Source: Buxus sempervirens
Lineage: Eukaryota; Streptophyta; Magnoliopsida; Buxales; Buxaceae
Reading direction: 5' to 3'
NCBI GenBank assembly: GCA_947561395.2
Contig: OX387193.1
Location: 35,228,255 to 35,292,254, forward strand
Length of the DNA stretch: 64,000 nucleotides
Both the position numbers and the translations under genes were made by a program. This document shows, piece by piece, positions 1 to 11,483 of this stretch (position 1 is the first letter of the stretch; every line of letters starts with the position of its first letter). The notes beneath the pieces were generated by a model. It was not told where the DNA came from. It worked only from the letters and a program-made list of their open reading frames with translations, and did not search any database.

Positions 1-180
1 TTCAGACTCAACGAAGGAGATGGAGGAATGTTCTCTGCCTTGATTTCAGTTCTTGATTTCAGTTCTTGCTTTATCTTTCCGATCTCTGCCTTGGAAGATT
101 GTCGGCCCCTTTTTTTCCCTCTCCTTTATCAAGCCGTGAACCCCACAGGGGGTGGTCCCCTACTGTTCAATGTCTCAGAT
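1..180 (+). repeat. Left terminal inverted repeat of the MULE (inner part)
   Basis: This segment matches the reverse complement of 8295-8474 nearly base for base, including the inner boundary (CAATGTCTCAGAT on the left, ATCTGAGACATTG on the right). The outer part of the repeat is outside the window. Confidence 0.9.
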
Positions 181-411
181 CTTTCCATGTCTCAGATCAA
201 CATTGCTTTGCCATCTACATTGAAGGTGATAGATACACAAATTATTTTATTAAATTTCTACTTACCTGCAAGTGATAGCTACAAAAATTATTTTATTATA
301 TCTTACTTCTAAAAAAAATGCATCTTTAAATTGATCTTGAGGTTTAATACCTTTTTCCAATGAACTCCGTCGTATCTGAAATTCCTAGCTAACCCTTTTT
401 AGGCCTTCAAC

Positions 412-1489
412 TTGAACCATCTTGCACCTTCTAGCAGGTGCCAACAGATATTTTTATTTAGCATGGCCATAACCTATCAACAGGCTTTATTTTATCTCCT
501 ATTGGGACAATCGTACAATATATTGGATATATTTGTTCTTTATCTTTCTATTAATCCACATAGAGTTGAGATCTTTGCTAATCCTATAAATGTGTTGCTT
601 CTTAGTTGCAATCCCATATATCATGATTTCCATCTCATAAATTTATCTTCCAGCTCGAGTGGAGAGTGTTCACCAATTGACGCTTCTGAAGCACCTATTC
701 ACTTCCAACTTCAGTTTTATGTGCATAATCCTCCTCAACTTATCCTTTCTCACGGATGGCTGATCCAAGGTAGGGGAGTAACCACATTTGGGGTATCCAG
801 GCTCTTTATTTTTAGAAACAAACGTGTAGGCCACATTGTAAAATTTTATCCATAGGAATATATGAATGGAGCATAGGTGTGTGTTGTTGTTTGCTCGAGC
901 CTTCCAGAGGGTTCCCATTAGCTCTTCAAATGGCCAAAAAATCTATGTCTAATTTGGTAGGACCATTGGCATGAAGCTCTTGAATAGGAATAGTACTGAT
1001 GGCTGCCCTAAACCTGGTCCTAATGCCTAATATGTCAAGTAGTATTTATATATCTTTTGGGTAATATGCCAAAATGTACCTTAGACTTGCACATCAACAA
1101 GTTGGGAATACTAAAATTTGAAGTATATTCACTCACAGAGTAGATGGCAAAGCAATGCTCAAATATATTTATTTCATCTAGTTTTTAACACACTTTCCAA
1201 GTTAAGGCTCTTTGTGGATGAACCTGCATTTACAGATTTGTGTTGGGGTATATTTGTGGAAGAACCTGCTACTGTTTTCTGTGACTGCATTTAGGCTACT
1301 GTTTTTGGGTAAGTCTAAGTGAAGTCTGTGACTGCATTTACAACAGTCACAGATTTACCCAAAATGCCTAGACTTACCCGAGATTTTTCCTTTGATTGTC
1401 TATTTTTCCTTATACTGTTGGGTCATTTTTATAACAAAGATATGATTGATTTTCTTGCATGCTTATTTGACCTTTTTTTAACTTTAGGT
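412..1489. other. MULE subterminal region, no recognised gene
   Basis: Open frames at 412-855 (plus) and 670-918 (minus) show no motif I recognise and overlap each other. The segment probably holds the 5' flank and promoter of the GRF-type gene that starts at 1490. A phrase at about 1355-1385 (CCTAGACTTACCCGA) recurs near 7760, part of a set of sequences duplicated between the two sides of the element. Confidence 0.5.
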
Positions 1490-2037
1490 ATGTCTTCGTC
1501 AAGTGCCCATGGGAATACATTGGTAAAATATACCAATGTAAAATGCAGGTGTGGACGAAATTGTATAATAAAGGTGTCTGAGACATCTAGTCATCCAAAT
1601 AGGTTATTTTATACATGTGCGAGGAAGGCCGTGGTTAGTATTGTACTGTTTAGATTGAATGAAATGTTAGTAATTTATTTATGTATATAAATACATGCCA
1701 ATTAATTGTTTAATTGCAGCTTTCAGCTTCATTACCACCATGCGACTTCTTTCAGTGGTGTCATCCCATTACATCAACAGTTGATAGTGGTTCAACTGAT
1801 AATAATTCAACGTCAAGGAGGGCATTTAACAGTCGCGGGGGTTATGAAGATAACATCATTGCAACATCAATTGAAGAAATTATTTCACGACTGATCGGCA
1901 TCAATGAGCAAGTGCATGAGCTTCAGTCCTTGCGAGCACAAGTTTTAGGTCTCCACAGCCAAGTCAACGAGTTAAGAGTATTTTTACGAGTGGCTATTTT
2001 TGTAATTATACTTCTTGTTATTTTACTGGCAATGTAA
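1490..2037 (+). CDS. GRF-type zinc-finger protein with C-terminal membrane segment (MULE accessory gene)
   Basis: Two exons, 1490-1633 and 1720-2037, would join in phase 0 across a GT-AG intron (donor GTTAGT, acceptor TTGCAG) to give about 153 residues. The N-terminal half carries the GRF finger: CRCG, then FYTC, then CDFFQW just after the splice, the usual ligand spacing of the family. The middle (IEEIISRLIGINEQVHELQ and on) looks like a coiled coil. The last 18 residues are nearly all hydrophobic (LRVAIFVIILLVILLAM), a tail anchor. GRF fingers bind single-stranded nucleic acid in characterised proteins. Small plant proteins with this GRF, coiled-coil and tail arrangement are common, but their role is not known to me. 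Divergent orientation to the transposase inside the MULE suggests a captured or accessory gene. The start at 1490 is the first ATG close to the finger. An upstream in-frame ATG at 1319 would add a hydrophobic stretch. Confidence 0.72.
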
Positions 2038-2530
2038 TTTAATGGCAATGATGTATAATACTGATGTCACATGTGTGCTTGGAAAATATGTAATATTTTT
2101 TTTCATATGTGTACCAAAATAGGGCATGGTGCATCATGTGGAAAATATGTAATATTTTGAACCTTTTTTCTCTCTAGAGAGGCTTGTATCCATAGCTGAC
2201 TCATTTCAAGTTATCAGACCAGCCTTCGTCCATCATGTGGTCCAAAATAGGGCATGGTGCAGAAATATTGTCATAGCTTCGTCCTTTCATTGCAACAATT
2301 GTAACACTAATTGAAGTGAGAAAAACAAAAACAAAAACTAATTGTAACGGATTTAGCTTGTAACACTTGTTCCAGGAACTACCAAAATAAAAGATATTGA
2401 AAAGGTCAACCAATTTTCTAATTTGTAGGCAGACATTTATTCTGGTAATGACTGCTGTTGCTTTCCTCGATCGTGACAAGATGCTCTAAAACTGGGAAAT
2501 AATATGATTCAGATAACCCTGTAATGAAAT

Positions 2531-2600
2531 GCATTTGCCTATAGCCTTTAAAAGTAAATCTATCAGCATTTGCCTATAGCCTTTAAAAGTAAATCTATCA
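2531..2600 (+). repeat. Perfect 35-bp tandem duplication
   Basis: The 35-bp unit beginning GCATTTGCCTATAGCC occurs at 2531-2565 and again at 2566-2600 without a mismatch, so the duplication is recent relative to the decay around it. Confidence 0.95.
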
Positions 2601-4026
2601 GCATGGCATAAACATTTCTGGACAAGGTGGGGTTGGTTTACGAAATATAGCTCCCTAAAACTTCTAGATATTTGATTACACCATCTAAACAAACGAAAGA
2701 AAAGGAGGGGTGGCACTTCAACCGTGTCTGCCAATTCCAATAGTAAGAACTGAGAAATTCCAACAAAAGTAGGCATCAACCTTGATGTAGAAGAAATACA
2801 ACAAATCTTAAAATTCAGCCTCAAAGTAGCAGAAGATGCAAGAAGAGCTGTCTGAGTAAAAACGCTACTTCACAACTTTCACCTTTTAACAAGCTTTGCA
2901 ACAAAGGTTTATTAAAATTCTGTAGCTAAAACCATTCAATCTCATTCAAAAAGTGGTGACACAACCAATCTGGTTGGAATGTACACTTCTCTTTTCAAAA
3001 TAATCATTTTCTGTACAAGTGGTTCCACAATTCTTATTATTTTTCTGGTCGTCATCAGTACCAGATGGTGCAGATTGCTTTCCACCTTCTAAGTTCTCTC
3101 TCTCCCCATAAGAAATTTCTATGTTGTCAAGTGAAGACTCGCAACCATCGGTACCAGATGGTGCAGATTGCTTTCCACCTTGGAGTTATTCATGCATCAA
3201 CCCTGCCAAAATCTAAAATGCCCATCTCTTTTGTCTTATTCACCGCCACCTAAATACCTCTCAAGAGACCCACCTTCACGAAAAGCAAAAAGAAAAAAGT
3301 CCCTACGGGAAGAGTTTCATCATGCAACAACTTGTGCCTACTGGAACAATTTGCAACACGGTGACTAAACAAAAGTCATAGTGACGAAACAAAAGTGCAT
3401 TAAGAGAGATGTAACAAGCCACAGTGACTAAACAAAAGTGCACAACAGCAAATGTTTTCACTTCGTCCCAACACAGTAATTAAAATTAACAAAAGTGTAT
3501 AAGAAAACGACAGCAAAAGTGCACAACAAAAGTGCCCATTACATCTAAACCACAGCAAATGTTTCCACTCCTACCCCAAGTGGTCTGCAAGCAGCTCCAT
3601 CATCTACCAAATCTCCAATGTAGCCACCTAGATTGAAACAATAAAAGAAGCCTTAGTAAATCTTGTGTCTCATCAATTCTTTCTTATTTAATTAATTTCT
3701 TTGCTCTTCTTTTCTCCAATGATTGAGAAAAAGAACAATTAACATACAGAAGCGTCATTTTTTTTTTTTTTTTGTCATAGTAAGCAAAGTAAAAAAAACA
3801 ATAGTCACTAAAAGAATCTGTATCTAATGTATTACAACATTAGGGAAAAAAAGTAAAACAGATAAGAGGAAGCCTTAGACTTACATATCTATAAGAGTAA
3901 CTTGTATTGTGACAGCGGTGCTCATGGCCTTGTTGCATGACTTCGAACCTGTAAGAGTAACACGTCATTAATATTTGAATTCTCATTTGATAAAAAACAC
4001 ACGTGCAAATAGCATAATCTTATACC
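2601..4026. other. MULE middle region without a supported gene
   Basis: This stretch holds short internal duplications. A 29-bp phrase beginning ACCAGATGGTGCAG occurs near 3060 and 3150, and GTGACTAAACAAAAGT variants repeat at 3360-3440. On the minus strand, 3540-3600 and 3880-3948 look like they could be short 3' exons of the transposase gene (a plausible acceptor lies at 3949-3950), but the reading is uncertain. Confidence 0.4.
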
Positions 4027-6485
4027 TCATGTGCAAAGTGTGATCTCCCACCCCTGCCCCTAGCTGGGGCACGCTGGCATGTCCTCTTATTATGACCAAA
4101 TCCCTTGCATATACAACAACGCAGAGTGTTGGATCTACGCAATTGACCCGATGGCCTTGATTCATCTGCCTCCCTTCTATTTTTTTTTGGGTCTCCCAAG
4201 CAGACGACGAAGTGGTGGGGGCATCATTGGCTCTAAATTAGTTGTAGGACATGTCCTTTCATCAGGGATTGGATGAATCATCTGGCCATAAGCTCTCGAG
4301 TATGTGTCCACCCTAAAATAGGGATGGCAATGGTCTTCTACCCTCTCTCTCCGATATCTAATGCATGCAATGGCATGCTTACAAGGAATGCCTGATACAT
4401 CCCACACCCTGCACGTGCACTGCTGGATAGCAACTTTAACTGTAAATCTGCAAGTCCCTTCGTCTAAGACTTCGTACTCATCCCCTCCAGCAAACAGTAC
4501 TTGACAACCACTACCAGCTTTTCTCCTTGCTTCTAATGTTGCAGTAGCCTTAGGGGTCACAACACTAGACCAACTGGAAGCAATTTCGTATCTCTTTTGA
4601 ATCTTAACCATCCACTTCCGCCTTATACTGTCTAACAACGTGATGATTGGCTTCTCTCTCATCTCTCCAATCCATTGATTAAAAGACTCAGTAAGATTAT
4701 TGGTGATGTGGTCATTTTTTACATGTACATCAAAAGCATGTCTTGACCATGTAGACGGTGGAATATCCTTCAGCCAATTGTATGCATCCGAATTTACATT
4801 CTTCAATTGGTCTATTGCATAATTGAAATCATGGATAGTGTATGCCCTTGAAGCTGCCCAAAACAAATTTTTCAATTGCACTCCCCTGTATGTTCCCTTG
4901 AAGTTGCTATAAATGTGTCTTGCACAATAACATTGGTGTGCATTGGGTAAAATCTCAACAATCGCTTTTATAACTCCCTGCGAAACATGTATTCATTTCA
5001 TATAAGATTACAATTTATAATATCAAAAGAGTGAAAGATAACATGAAATATGGATCGAAAACTACCTTTTGTCTATCACTGATAAATGTCAAGGGCATAT
5101 TCATAGACCCAACAATCAGATACAGGTGATGTATGAAAAAAAAGTCCAACTATAATGATTCTCAACTTCTACCACAGCATACGCTATAGGAAATAATCCT
5201 CCATTGCCATCCAAGGTAACAGCTGCTAGTAATACACCCCCATATGGCCCCTTCAAGTGACAACCATCTAACCCAATGAAAGGTCTACATCCTTCAAGAA
5301 AACCACTCTTCATGGCTGAAAAACTAATGAAGATTCTCTTGAAGGTAGGTGCCAAGGAATGATCAATCCTATCTGTCTCAATCTTTACCAAACTTCCAGG
5401 ATTGGTAGATCGAATCATTTCTCCATAACCCTGAAGTAATCCATAGGACTCCATATGATTCCCTTCCACCTCGTCAATTGCCTTTCTTCTGGCCCTCCTT
5501 AACTGAACATCACTAGGCTCGATACCAAATTGAGATTGAATTGTCTCCCTAATTGATGATATCTGTAACTTCGGATTTGCACGTACTTGAGGTATAATCT
5601 TCTTTGCTATCCATTGGATGTGGCTTGGCTATTCCTATGTACCCGCGTACAAGTATGCAAAGGCTGAAGTGTCTTTATCATATACGTCTGTTCATCTGGC
5701 CTAAGAGATGCATGTAGTCTCTAACTGCAGCCTTCGGCAGCACACACCACAGTTATCCTTGTTCTCTCATTCTTGATTCTCTTAATGTCAAACCCTTCAC
5801 TAATTGCAAATTCTTTCAAGGCGCCTCTAAAATCATGTATATTAGGGAACACCATACCCTTCTCAAGTTTTGGTCTCTCCAAGCCATGTTCCATGTCAAA
5901 TTCTAAGCCCACATCCTGAGACGGACTATAATCATCATCAGATTCACATAAACTATGATATTCAGGATCAGACTCACAATTAGATAATTCATGACCATCA
6001 AGCTCCTCATGTGAACCATCACTTTCATTTTCATCATCTGTTTCATCTATGCTTTCTCCATCATCTTCCTGATCTTCATCCATGTTCCATTCTTCATCAT
6101 CACTGATCTTGATTTCATCGTCTATCACATCTTCATCATCATACCCTTCTCCTTGCTCATCTTGTGCACCAAAAAACCCATGTGATGTTGATGCTTTCTC
6201 TTGTGTCAATTGCGACACTTGAGATACGGTTTCTTCAGACAACACCAAATGTATTTCAGATACACCTCGGTGTATCTCAAACATTTGCATTAATACTCTA
6301 TCACCATCGAGTGTCACGAATCCTTGGGTTCTAGGTACCTTGTATTTAATGGTAAAAGAATTACCTGGTTTAACTCTAGTAAGTGTGGCCGCATCTTCAG
6401 CCAAGTCAAGATACGAATATCTATCTTCATCAACAAAATCAACATGCTCAACCCCACCAGAGTAGTGTATCACCAGTGAAAACAT
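4027..6485 (-). pseudogene. mudrA-like MULE transposase, broken by stops and frameshifts
   Basis: Read from 6485 down, the domains come in the usual MULE order. 6485-6200 is a PB1-like ubiquitin fold (IHYSGGVEHVDF). 6190-5930 is a very acidic linker. About 5880-5720 is a MuDR N-terminal region (FPNIHDFRGALKEFA). 5470-5066 has the MULE catalytic start FIGLDGCHLKG and, after a shift, SDRQK. 4881-4450 has NNLTESFNQW and the SWIM finger CTC...CKH. About 4130-4090 is a CCHC knuckle (CCICKGFGHNKRTC). Breaks are a TAG at 5721-5723 where Trp is expected, a frameshift near 5625, one in the A/T run at 5136-5143, and one in the T run near 4178. An intron with good borders lies at 4978-5065. MULE transposases cut and paste DNA through a DDE centre; this copy should be inactive. 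Confidence 0.88.
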
Positions 6486-8294
6486 TGGTTCAATTAGTGG
6501 TCACCTGAAAATTATATAAAAATTTAAAGTGAAAAATAAAGAAAAATTAAATGTGGCTGCATTATCATCATCATGATCATGGCGAAGTAGATATATGAGT
6601 AGTTATATAAGTGGCTGCATTAAAGAACCCCACATTTCCACATTTAGTATAAATCAAACTTAGTACACATACCAATTTCTAGACTAAAACAAATGTATAC
6701 AAGCTAATTGAGATGATAAACTTAGTATGTAACTTGGTGTGCTTTCCATATCAAAAGCATAAAGAATATTTAGACTTACCTGAAATGCCTAAACTTCATA
6801 ATGAGTAAACATAATAGAGAGGAAAAAATGTGACTTGGTGTGTTTTCCATATAATGTTAAAGTTTTTTCCATAAAGCTAATTGAGAGGAAAAAATGCCTT
6901 AACAAACATGCAATCACGGAAATGCCTAAACTTCATAAAGTTTTTTCCATATAACTTGGTGTGCTCATAACCTTGTTTGTTTAGGAAAAAATGCCTAAAC
7001 AAACATGGAAAACATGTAGTCACAGGAAAAAATAATGTTAAAGTTTTTTCCATATAACTTGGTTGCCTCTACTAAGTGGGTTCCAACAGCAGTCATAGAG
7101 AGATTAATTACTATAATAGTTTCCAAGCACAACATAAGAAATAACTTTCCCGTGTGCATTTTTTTTACTGGCAATGTTGTCACATGTGTGCTTGCATAAT
7201 ACTTCTTGTTATTTTACTGGCAATGTTGTCACATGTGTACCAAAACAACCTCGTTTACCAGTGTGCATTTTTTTTTCATTGCATTCAGATCTGAATAATC
7301 TGGATAGAAACCTGGGTTGTTTCTGGTAGAATCACGGTTACTCTTACTGATTTTCTACTCTGCACGCTATAAAATTCTATTGGAGCCTCCTTCTCCAAGG
7401 TTCTATACTATGTATTTAGGCCTATTCATTGGTTTCAAGTTTGTCAGACATGAATCTAGTGAATAGACAAAAATTATGGATACTTTTGAAGCCTTAACAC
7501 TTTTTGCAATGTACTTGTTATACTTTGTCAATATAAAACTGAATTAGCTATGAAGGCCAAGTCCTTCCAACATAACAGCCAAATGTTTGTTGTGCTCTAT
7601 TTTTAAACTTATCATTCATTAAAATTTCTGAATAATAGCTGGCCACTTGAATGCTGTCAAGTTTGTTACATTGCAATAGTTTTGCAGGTAATGTTGTCAA
7701 ATGGTGCTGTAACATTGGGATGTGTCACTTGGATCGCAAACTTAGAACCAACTTTAGACTTACCCGAAATGCCTAGACTGTTGGTTGCCCCTACTAAGTG
7801 GGTTCCAACAGCAGTCATAGAAATTATTAAATAGATTCTAAGAAGCTATTGAAAAGTTGAAATACATTTCTGGAATAAAAAATCAAATATGAAACTAGGA
7901 AATCTGAATAGTATCAACTAATCAATATATGGATACATCAACAAGGATCAATACAGATACAGGTTCTTCTTCTTTTTCAAAGTATAAAACTTCAATAAAA
8001 ATGAAAAACAACAGAAACAAATCAAATATTTAAGAGCAAGATTCCATCAATGAAGTACTTAGAATTAAAATAACAATAAAAATGTAGTAAAAGAACAGTT
8101 CTATGAAGAGGAAACCATTTTGTATGTTGTGGAATGCTATAATAACAAGTCACATGATATATTTATTTGTGTTGCATGTGCTAGTGTACAGAAAACAAGC
8201 AATACAAATAAAATTCGTATTCTAATGCCTAAGTCAAGGACGTGGGTCTGATTCTTTCAAACACAATAATGACGTTACACAAAAATGACGTTTC
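6486..8294. other. MULE internal non-coding region rich in shuffled duplicates
   Basis: I see no gene. Several phrases occur twice or more in the same orientation: CTACTAAGTGGGTTCCAACA at about 7070 and 7793, TTTTTTCCATATAACTTGGT near 6940 and 7045, and a 25-bp phrase around TGTTATTTTACTGGCAATG near 7205. The last matches the 3' end of the GRF gene at about 2012-2035. The region probably contains the transposase promoter, which lies just beyond 6485 on the minus strand. Confidence 0.55.
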
Positions 8295-8930
8295 ATCTGA
8301 GACATTGAACAGTAGGGGACCACCCCCTGTGGGGTTCACGACTTGATAAAGGAGAGGGAAAAAAAGGGGCCGACAATCTTCCAAGGCAAAGATCGGAAAG
8401 ATAAAGCAAGAACTGAAATCAAGAACTAAAATCAAGGCAGAGAACATTCCTCCATCTCCTTCGTTGAGTCTGAATGCCTCTTAAACTCCAGACCATTCTT
8501 CCTTAGTTAAAAGCAAAAAATCAGAGCACACTACGACTGTAAGATAAAGAAGAGGAGAAAGCTACTTGACCTTGTTCACAGATCTGAAATGCAATCGGAA
8601 ATGGGGAGCTAATAGATCTAGGGGAGAAAGAAGGGGTTGTTGGAAGGAAGGAAGAGGAGCAAAAAACGAAATGGGCAACAAGGATGAGGGCATGGGAAGG
8701 AGAAAGAATAGGGGAAAAAAAACCCCGGTTCTTGACCCCGGTTCACCCACGATTAAAAAAAACCGGGTTTAACTGCAGTAATGTAACGCCGTTTGCACAA
8801 AGTTGACGGCAGGGGGTGTATGTGCACAATGTGCGCATCTCAGGGGGTGTTAGTGATCGCTTCCAAAGCTCAGGGGGTCTGACTGTAATAGTCAGAAACC
8901 TCAAGGGGTGTCCTTGCAAATTTCCCTAAT
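8295..8930 (-). repeat. Right terminal inverted repeat of the MULE
   Basis: 8295-8474 is the inverted copy of 1-180. 8475-8930 is the outer part with no partner in the window. It includes runs of short GGGGGT-containing phrases (8810-8920) typical of MULE termini and ends at about 8930 before AT-rich flank. The open frames in this stretch on both strands look like terminal-repeat artefacts. Confidence 0.75.
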
Positions 8931-9179
8931 ATAAATAATGACAAAGGATAAAGTGAAGAAAGACTTTTTACGTATAAATATTTCAAATTTCTTAGCCTCT
9001 ACTAATATAAATTGACGCATTGATGACAAGTAAAGTCTTTTAAAACTTTATTAGTATGCTTTAGTTCTTTTCTTCATGTTATTTTAGTTATATCTTAATG
9101 ATTGTTGTGTTATTATACTTGTTAGGTGTCCTTTAATATTAAAATGAAATAGAATTTGTATAGACTTTGATATGAGAAT

Positions 9180-9382
9180 AAATTAAAATTTTTAATTTTT
9201 AATAGTAATTTAAATTATTTAAACGGGTTGGCGAGTTGAAGCGGGTTAGAGCAGGTTGGGTTAGGGTTGGGATATTCCAACCCGTTTATTAAACGGGCGG
9301 GTTCGGGTTGAGCCTTGGCTTGTTAACCCCATACATCAACCCGACCTGAACCCACCCGAACCCGACCCATTACCACCTCTAC
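9180..9382. mobile_element. End of a degenerate hAT-like element
   Basis: The segment is packed with GGGTT/AACCC words. At 9335-9382 it ends (minus strand) with AGAGGTGGTAATGGGTCGGG, a form seen at the termini of plant hAT-type non-autonomous elements. It interrupts the gypsy pol remnant right after its DDDCQ motif, so it inserted into that older element. I found no matching opposite end or 8-bp target duplication. Confidence 0.45.
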
Positions 9383-10215
9383 TTGCTGGCAGTCATCATC
9401 CCAAACTACATGGTTATCTTTCTTTAGAAACGAAAAGATTAGTTCGTAAATCGAAGTCATTTGAGTTATGAACCAACTAATGTACTCCGGTCTGTTGAGA
9501 AATCCCCTTATTTCCTTCTTCATTGTCGAAGGTGACATTTGTAGAATAGCCTTTACTTTGATTGGGACAACTTCTATTCTCCTTTTTACCAATGATGAAG
9601 CCAAACAGTTTCCCAAAGGTTGCCCTAAATACATATTTGATGGGATTGAGTCAAAGATTGTACTTTCTAAGCCTGTCGATTTTCTCTTCCCTTAACTTTC
9701 CAATTATGTCGTACACATAGAGTTCCAATTCTTTGTGCATCATGTCATCAAAAAACAACATCATTGCCCTCTAATATGTTGCTCATGTGTTCTTAGTCAG
9801 AACTTCATTGCTTTATAGCAATGTGTACCCCCAAGGTGTCGTGAAAGACATTTTTTATTTGTCTTATATCCCAATCCTTATATGGTTGCACTTTGAGAAG
9901 CCGTCTATGAATGAAAATTCGTTTATGAATGAGAACATTGATTGTGTAGTAGTTGTGTATTAACATGTCAATGTGAGCAATCGAAAATCATCCTTCGGCT
10001 TTACCTTGTTTAAATCTCGGTAATCAACAACATATCCGCACCCTTATATCTTTCTTAGGAATTGGTACTATGTTTGCCAACTATTACTTCTAGTAACCTA
10101 GCATCCAATTGCTTAATGACCTCTTCGTTGATCTTCAAGGCCTATTATGGCTTTATGCATCTAAGCTTCTACTTCATTGGAGTGACCTCGGGCTTTATCA
10201 GTAATTTAGTGCATA
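9383..10215 (-). pseudogene. Ty3/gypsy reverse transcriptase remnant
   Basis: On the minus strand, scattered over all frames, are ordered pieces of a Ty3/gypsy RT. KINEEVIKQLDA lies near 10130, RDLNKVKPKDDFRL near 10000, MMHKELELYVYD near 9730, FGKLFGFI-like text near 9610, then KVKAILQMSPST and RPEYISWFITQMTSIYE, ending in WDDDCQ. The catalytic YxDD box is degraded (YVYD). Stops and shifts occur every few dozen bases, so this is old debris. No LTRs were recognised nearby. Confidence 0.78.
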
Positions 10216-11265
10216 ACCAAGTGGCAAATTTGTTTGCGACTTGGCAAACCTAACTGGGGATGGGAAAGAAGGCCAATAAGAAAAGGCCTTCTCATAACAG
10301 AAGGAAAGAAGGAGAGGCCAAAGAGGAAGCTTGCTTATTGTTTGAGCTAAATATGGACTCTCAAATAGTATTTCATATTGGAGTACAAACAAGTAATTAA
10401 ACTAGTGTTAGTCATATCTTCTCCGTTTGGACTCCAATTCGCAAAACTTAGTGCTGGCCGAATCATCTCAAGTCTACTTCTCAATGAGCTAAAGATAAAT
10501 GACCAAATCAGCCTCTTTCAAAAATTAAATTTGGCTCTTGGTTTCACCCTAATTTTAAAGATTTTGTTGTATTTAGCGCTTTTTCTTTAAGTAAAATTTG
10601 AGTGCTTACACATGTAACAAAACTATGACATTCCAAATGCATATGAGATCAAGATAACTTCAAGAATACTATGAACATCATAACATCATGTTATTTAGCC
10701 ATGGAAGAACGAATTTATCCACACAAAGGGAGTGATCTAGTAGACTTATCTTTGGATTAAGATGGTTTTGATGTTGCTTGGTGCTGTTTGGAACTCCTAC
10801 AAACACTTTTATAGCAGCTGAAGCACTCGTCATTGCTCCAAGATGGTGTTTCTTTGGTGGGCAATGAGAGCTTTTATGTTTTGGTCTTAGTTCTCCAGGT
10901 TTTAGGAGTTGATTTTGGGTGGATTTGATGTGCTTAGGAGTCTTGAAATTCCTGGGAGGGAGGTGTTTTTCGGATTAAAGGTGTGGTAATGGCAGAAAAT
11001 GGTTCAGATCCCTGCTACAGTCAGCAAATTAGGTTTTTATACCCAAATTTACTTGCACTGTGGAGTTGGCACAACGCAACATGGTTCTCTTTTGCACCGT
11101 ACTTACCGTGCTTGAAGCACGGTGCAACTTGAGCTTTCTTAGTGCTGGTCAAATCTTCTTAAAATTATAAAAAAAAAGAGAGCCATGATTTTAGCAGTTG
11201 CTGAGCGCAATTAATGGATATTGTCATTTCACCCTGCTCGAAGCACTATGCAAGACTATCTGTAG
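10216..11265. other. Intergenic, nothing recognised except a short palindrome
   Basis: No gene or element family was recognised. A perfect palindrome, ACCGTGCTT-G-AAGCACGGT, lies at about 11105-11125, next to a GCACAACGCAA phrase (11052). That phrase recurs inverted near 11480-11490, so it may be an outer part of the foldback element that follows. Confidence 0.45.
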
Positions 11266-11483
11266 AAATCGTCTGTCATGTTTGCCTGCATCCTTCCCGA
11301 TTAAGATTGTGGGATGTTGCCATGTGGAGCATCTCACAGCCACTATTTTTTCACTGTGAGGCCCACTTCAAACATTAATAGCAATGAAAAAACAATGGTC
11401 GTGAGATACTCCACATGGCAACATCCCACAGCCCCAGCAAGGAAAGATGCAGGGAAACATGACAGACGATTTCTCTCCATTCT
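11266..11483. mobile_element. Foldback/MITE-like inverted repeat
   Basis: Arms at about 11266-11352 and 11388-11483 are inverted copies of each other: GAAATCGTCTGTCATGTTT on the left pairs with the right arm read backwards, and both contain GTGGGATGTTGCCATGTGGA. Only about 35 bp separate them. A transcript would fold into a hairpin of roughly 85-95 bp. No transposase is present. The family is not recognised. Confidence 0.75.

Larger units (their letters stand above)
1..8930 (-). mobile_element. Mutator-like element (MULE), autonomous type, left end outside the window
   Basis: Positions 1-180 reappear inverted at 8295-8474 with only a few differences. The right-hand sequence then continues about 450 bp to a typical MULE-like end near 8930 (reverse complement begins GGGAAATTTGCAAGGACACC), so the left tip should lie roughly 450 bp before base 1. 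Inside are a minus-strand mudrA-like transposase (about 4027-6485, broken) and a plus-strand GRF zinc-finger gene (1490-2037). The transposase carries stops and frameshifts, so this copy is not autonomous now. The target duplication cannot be checked because one end is missing. Confidence is high for the class and moderate for the exact right end. Confidence 0.88.

Noticed and set aside
412-855. 147-codon plus-strand frame in the MULE
   Set aside because: No motif or coding signature; overlaps an opposite frame and precedes the GRF gene promoter.
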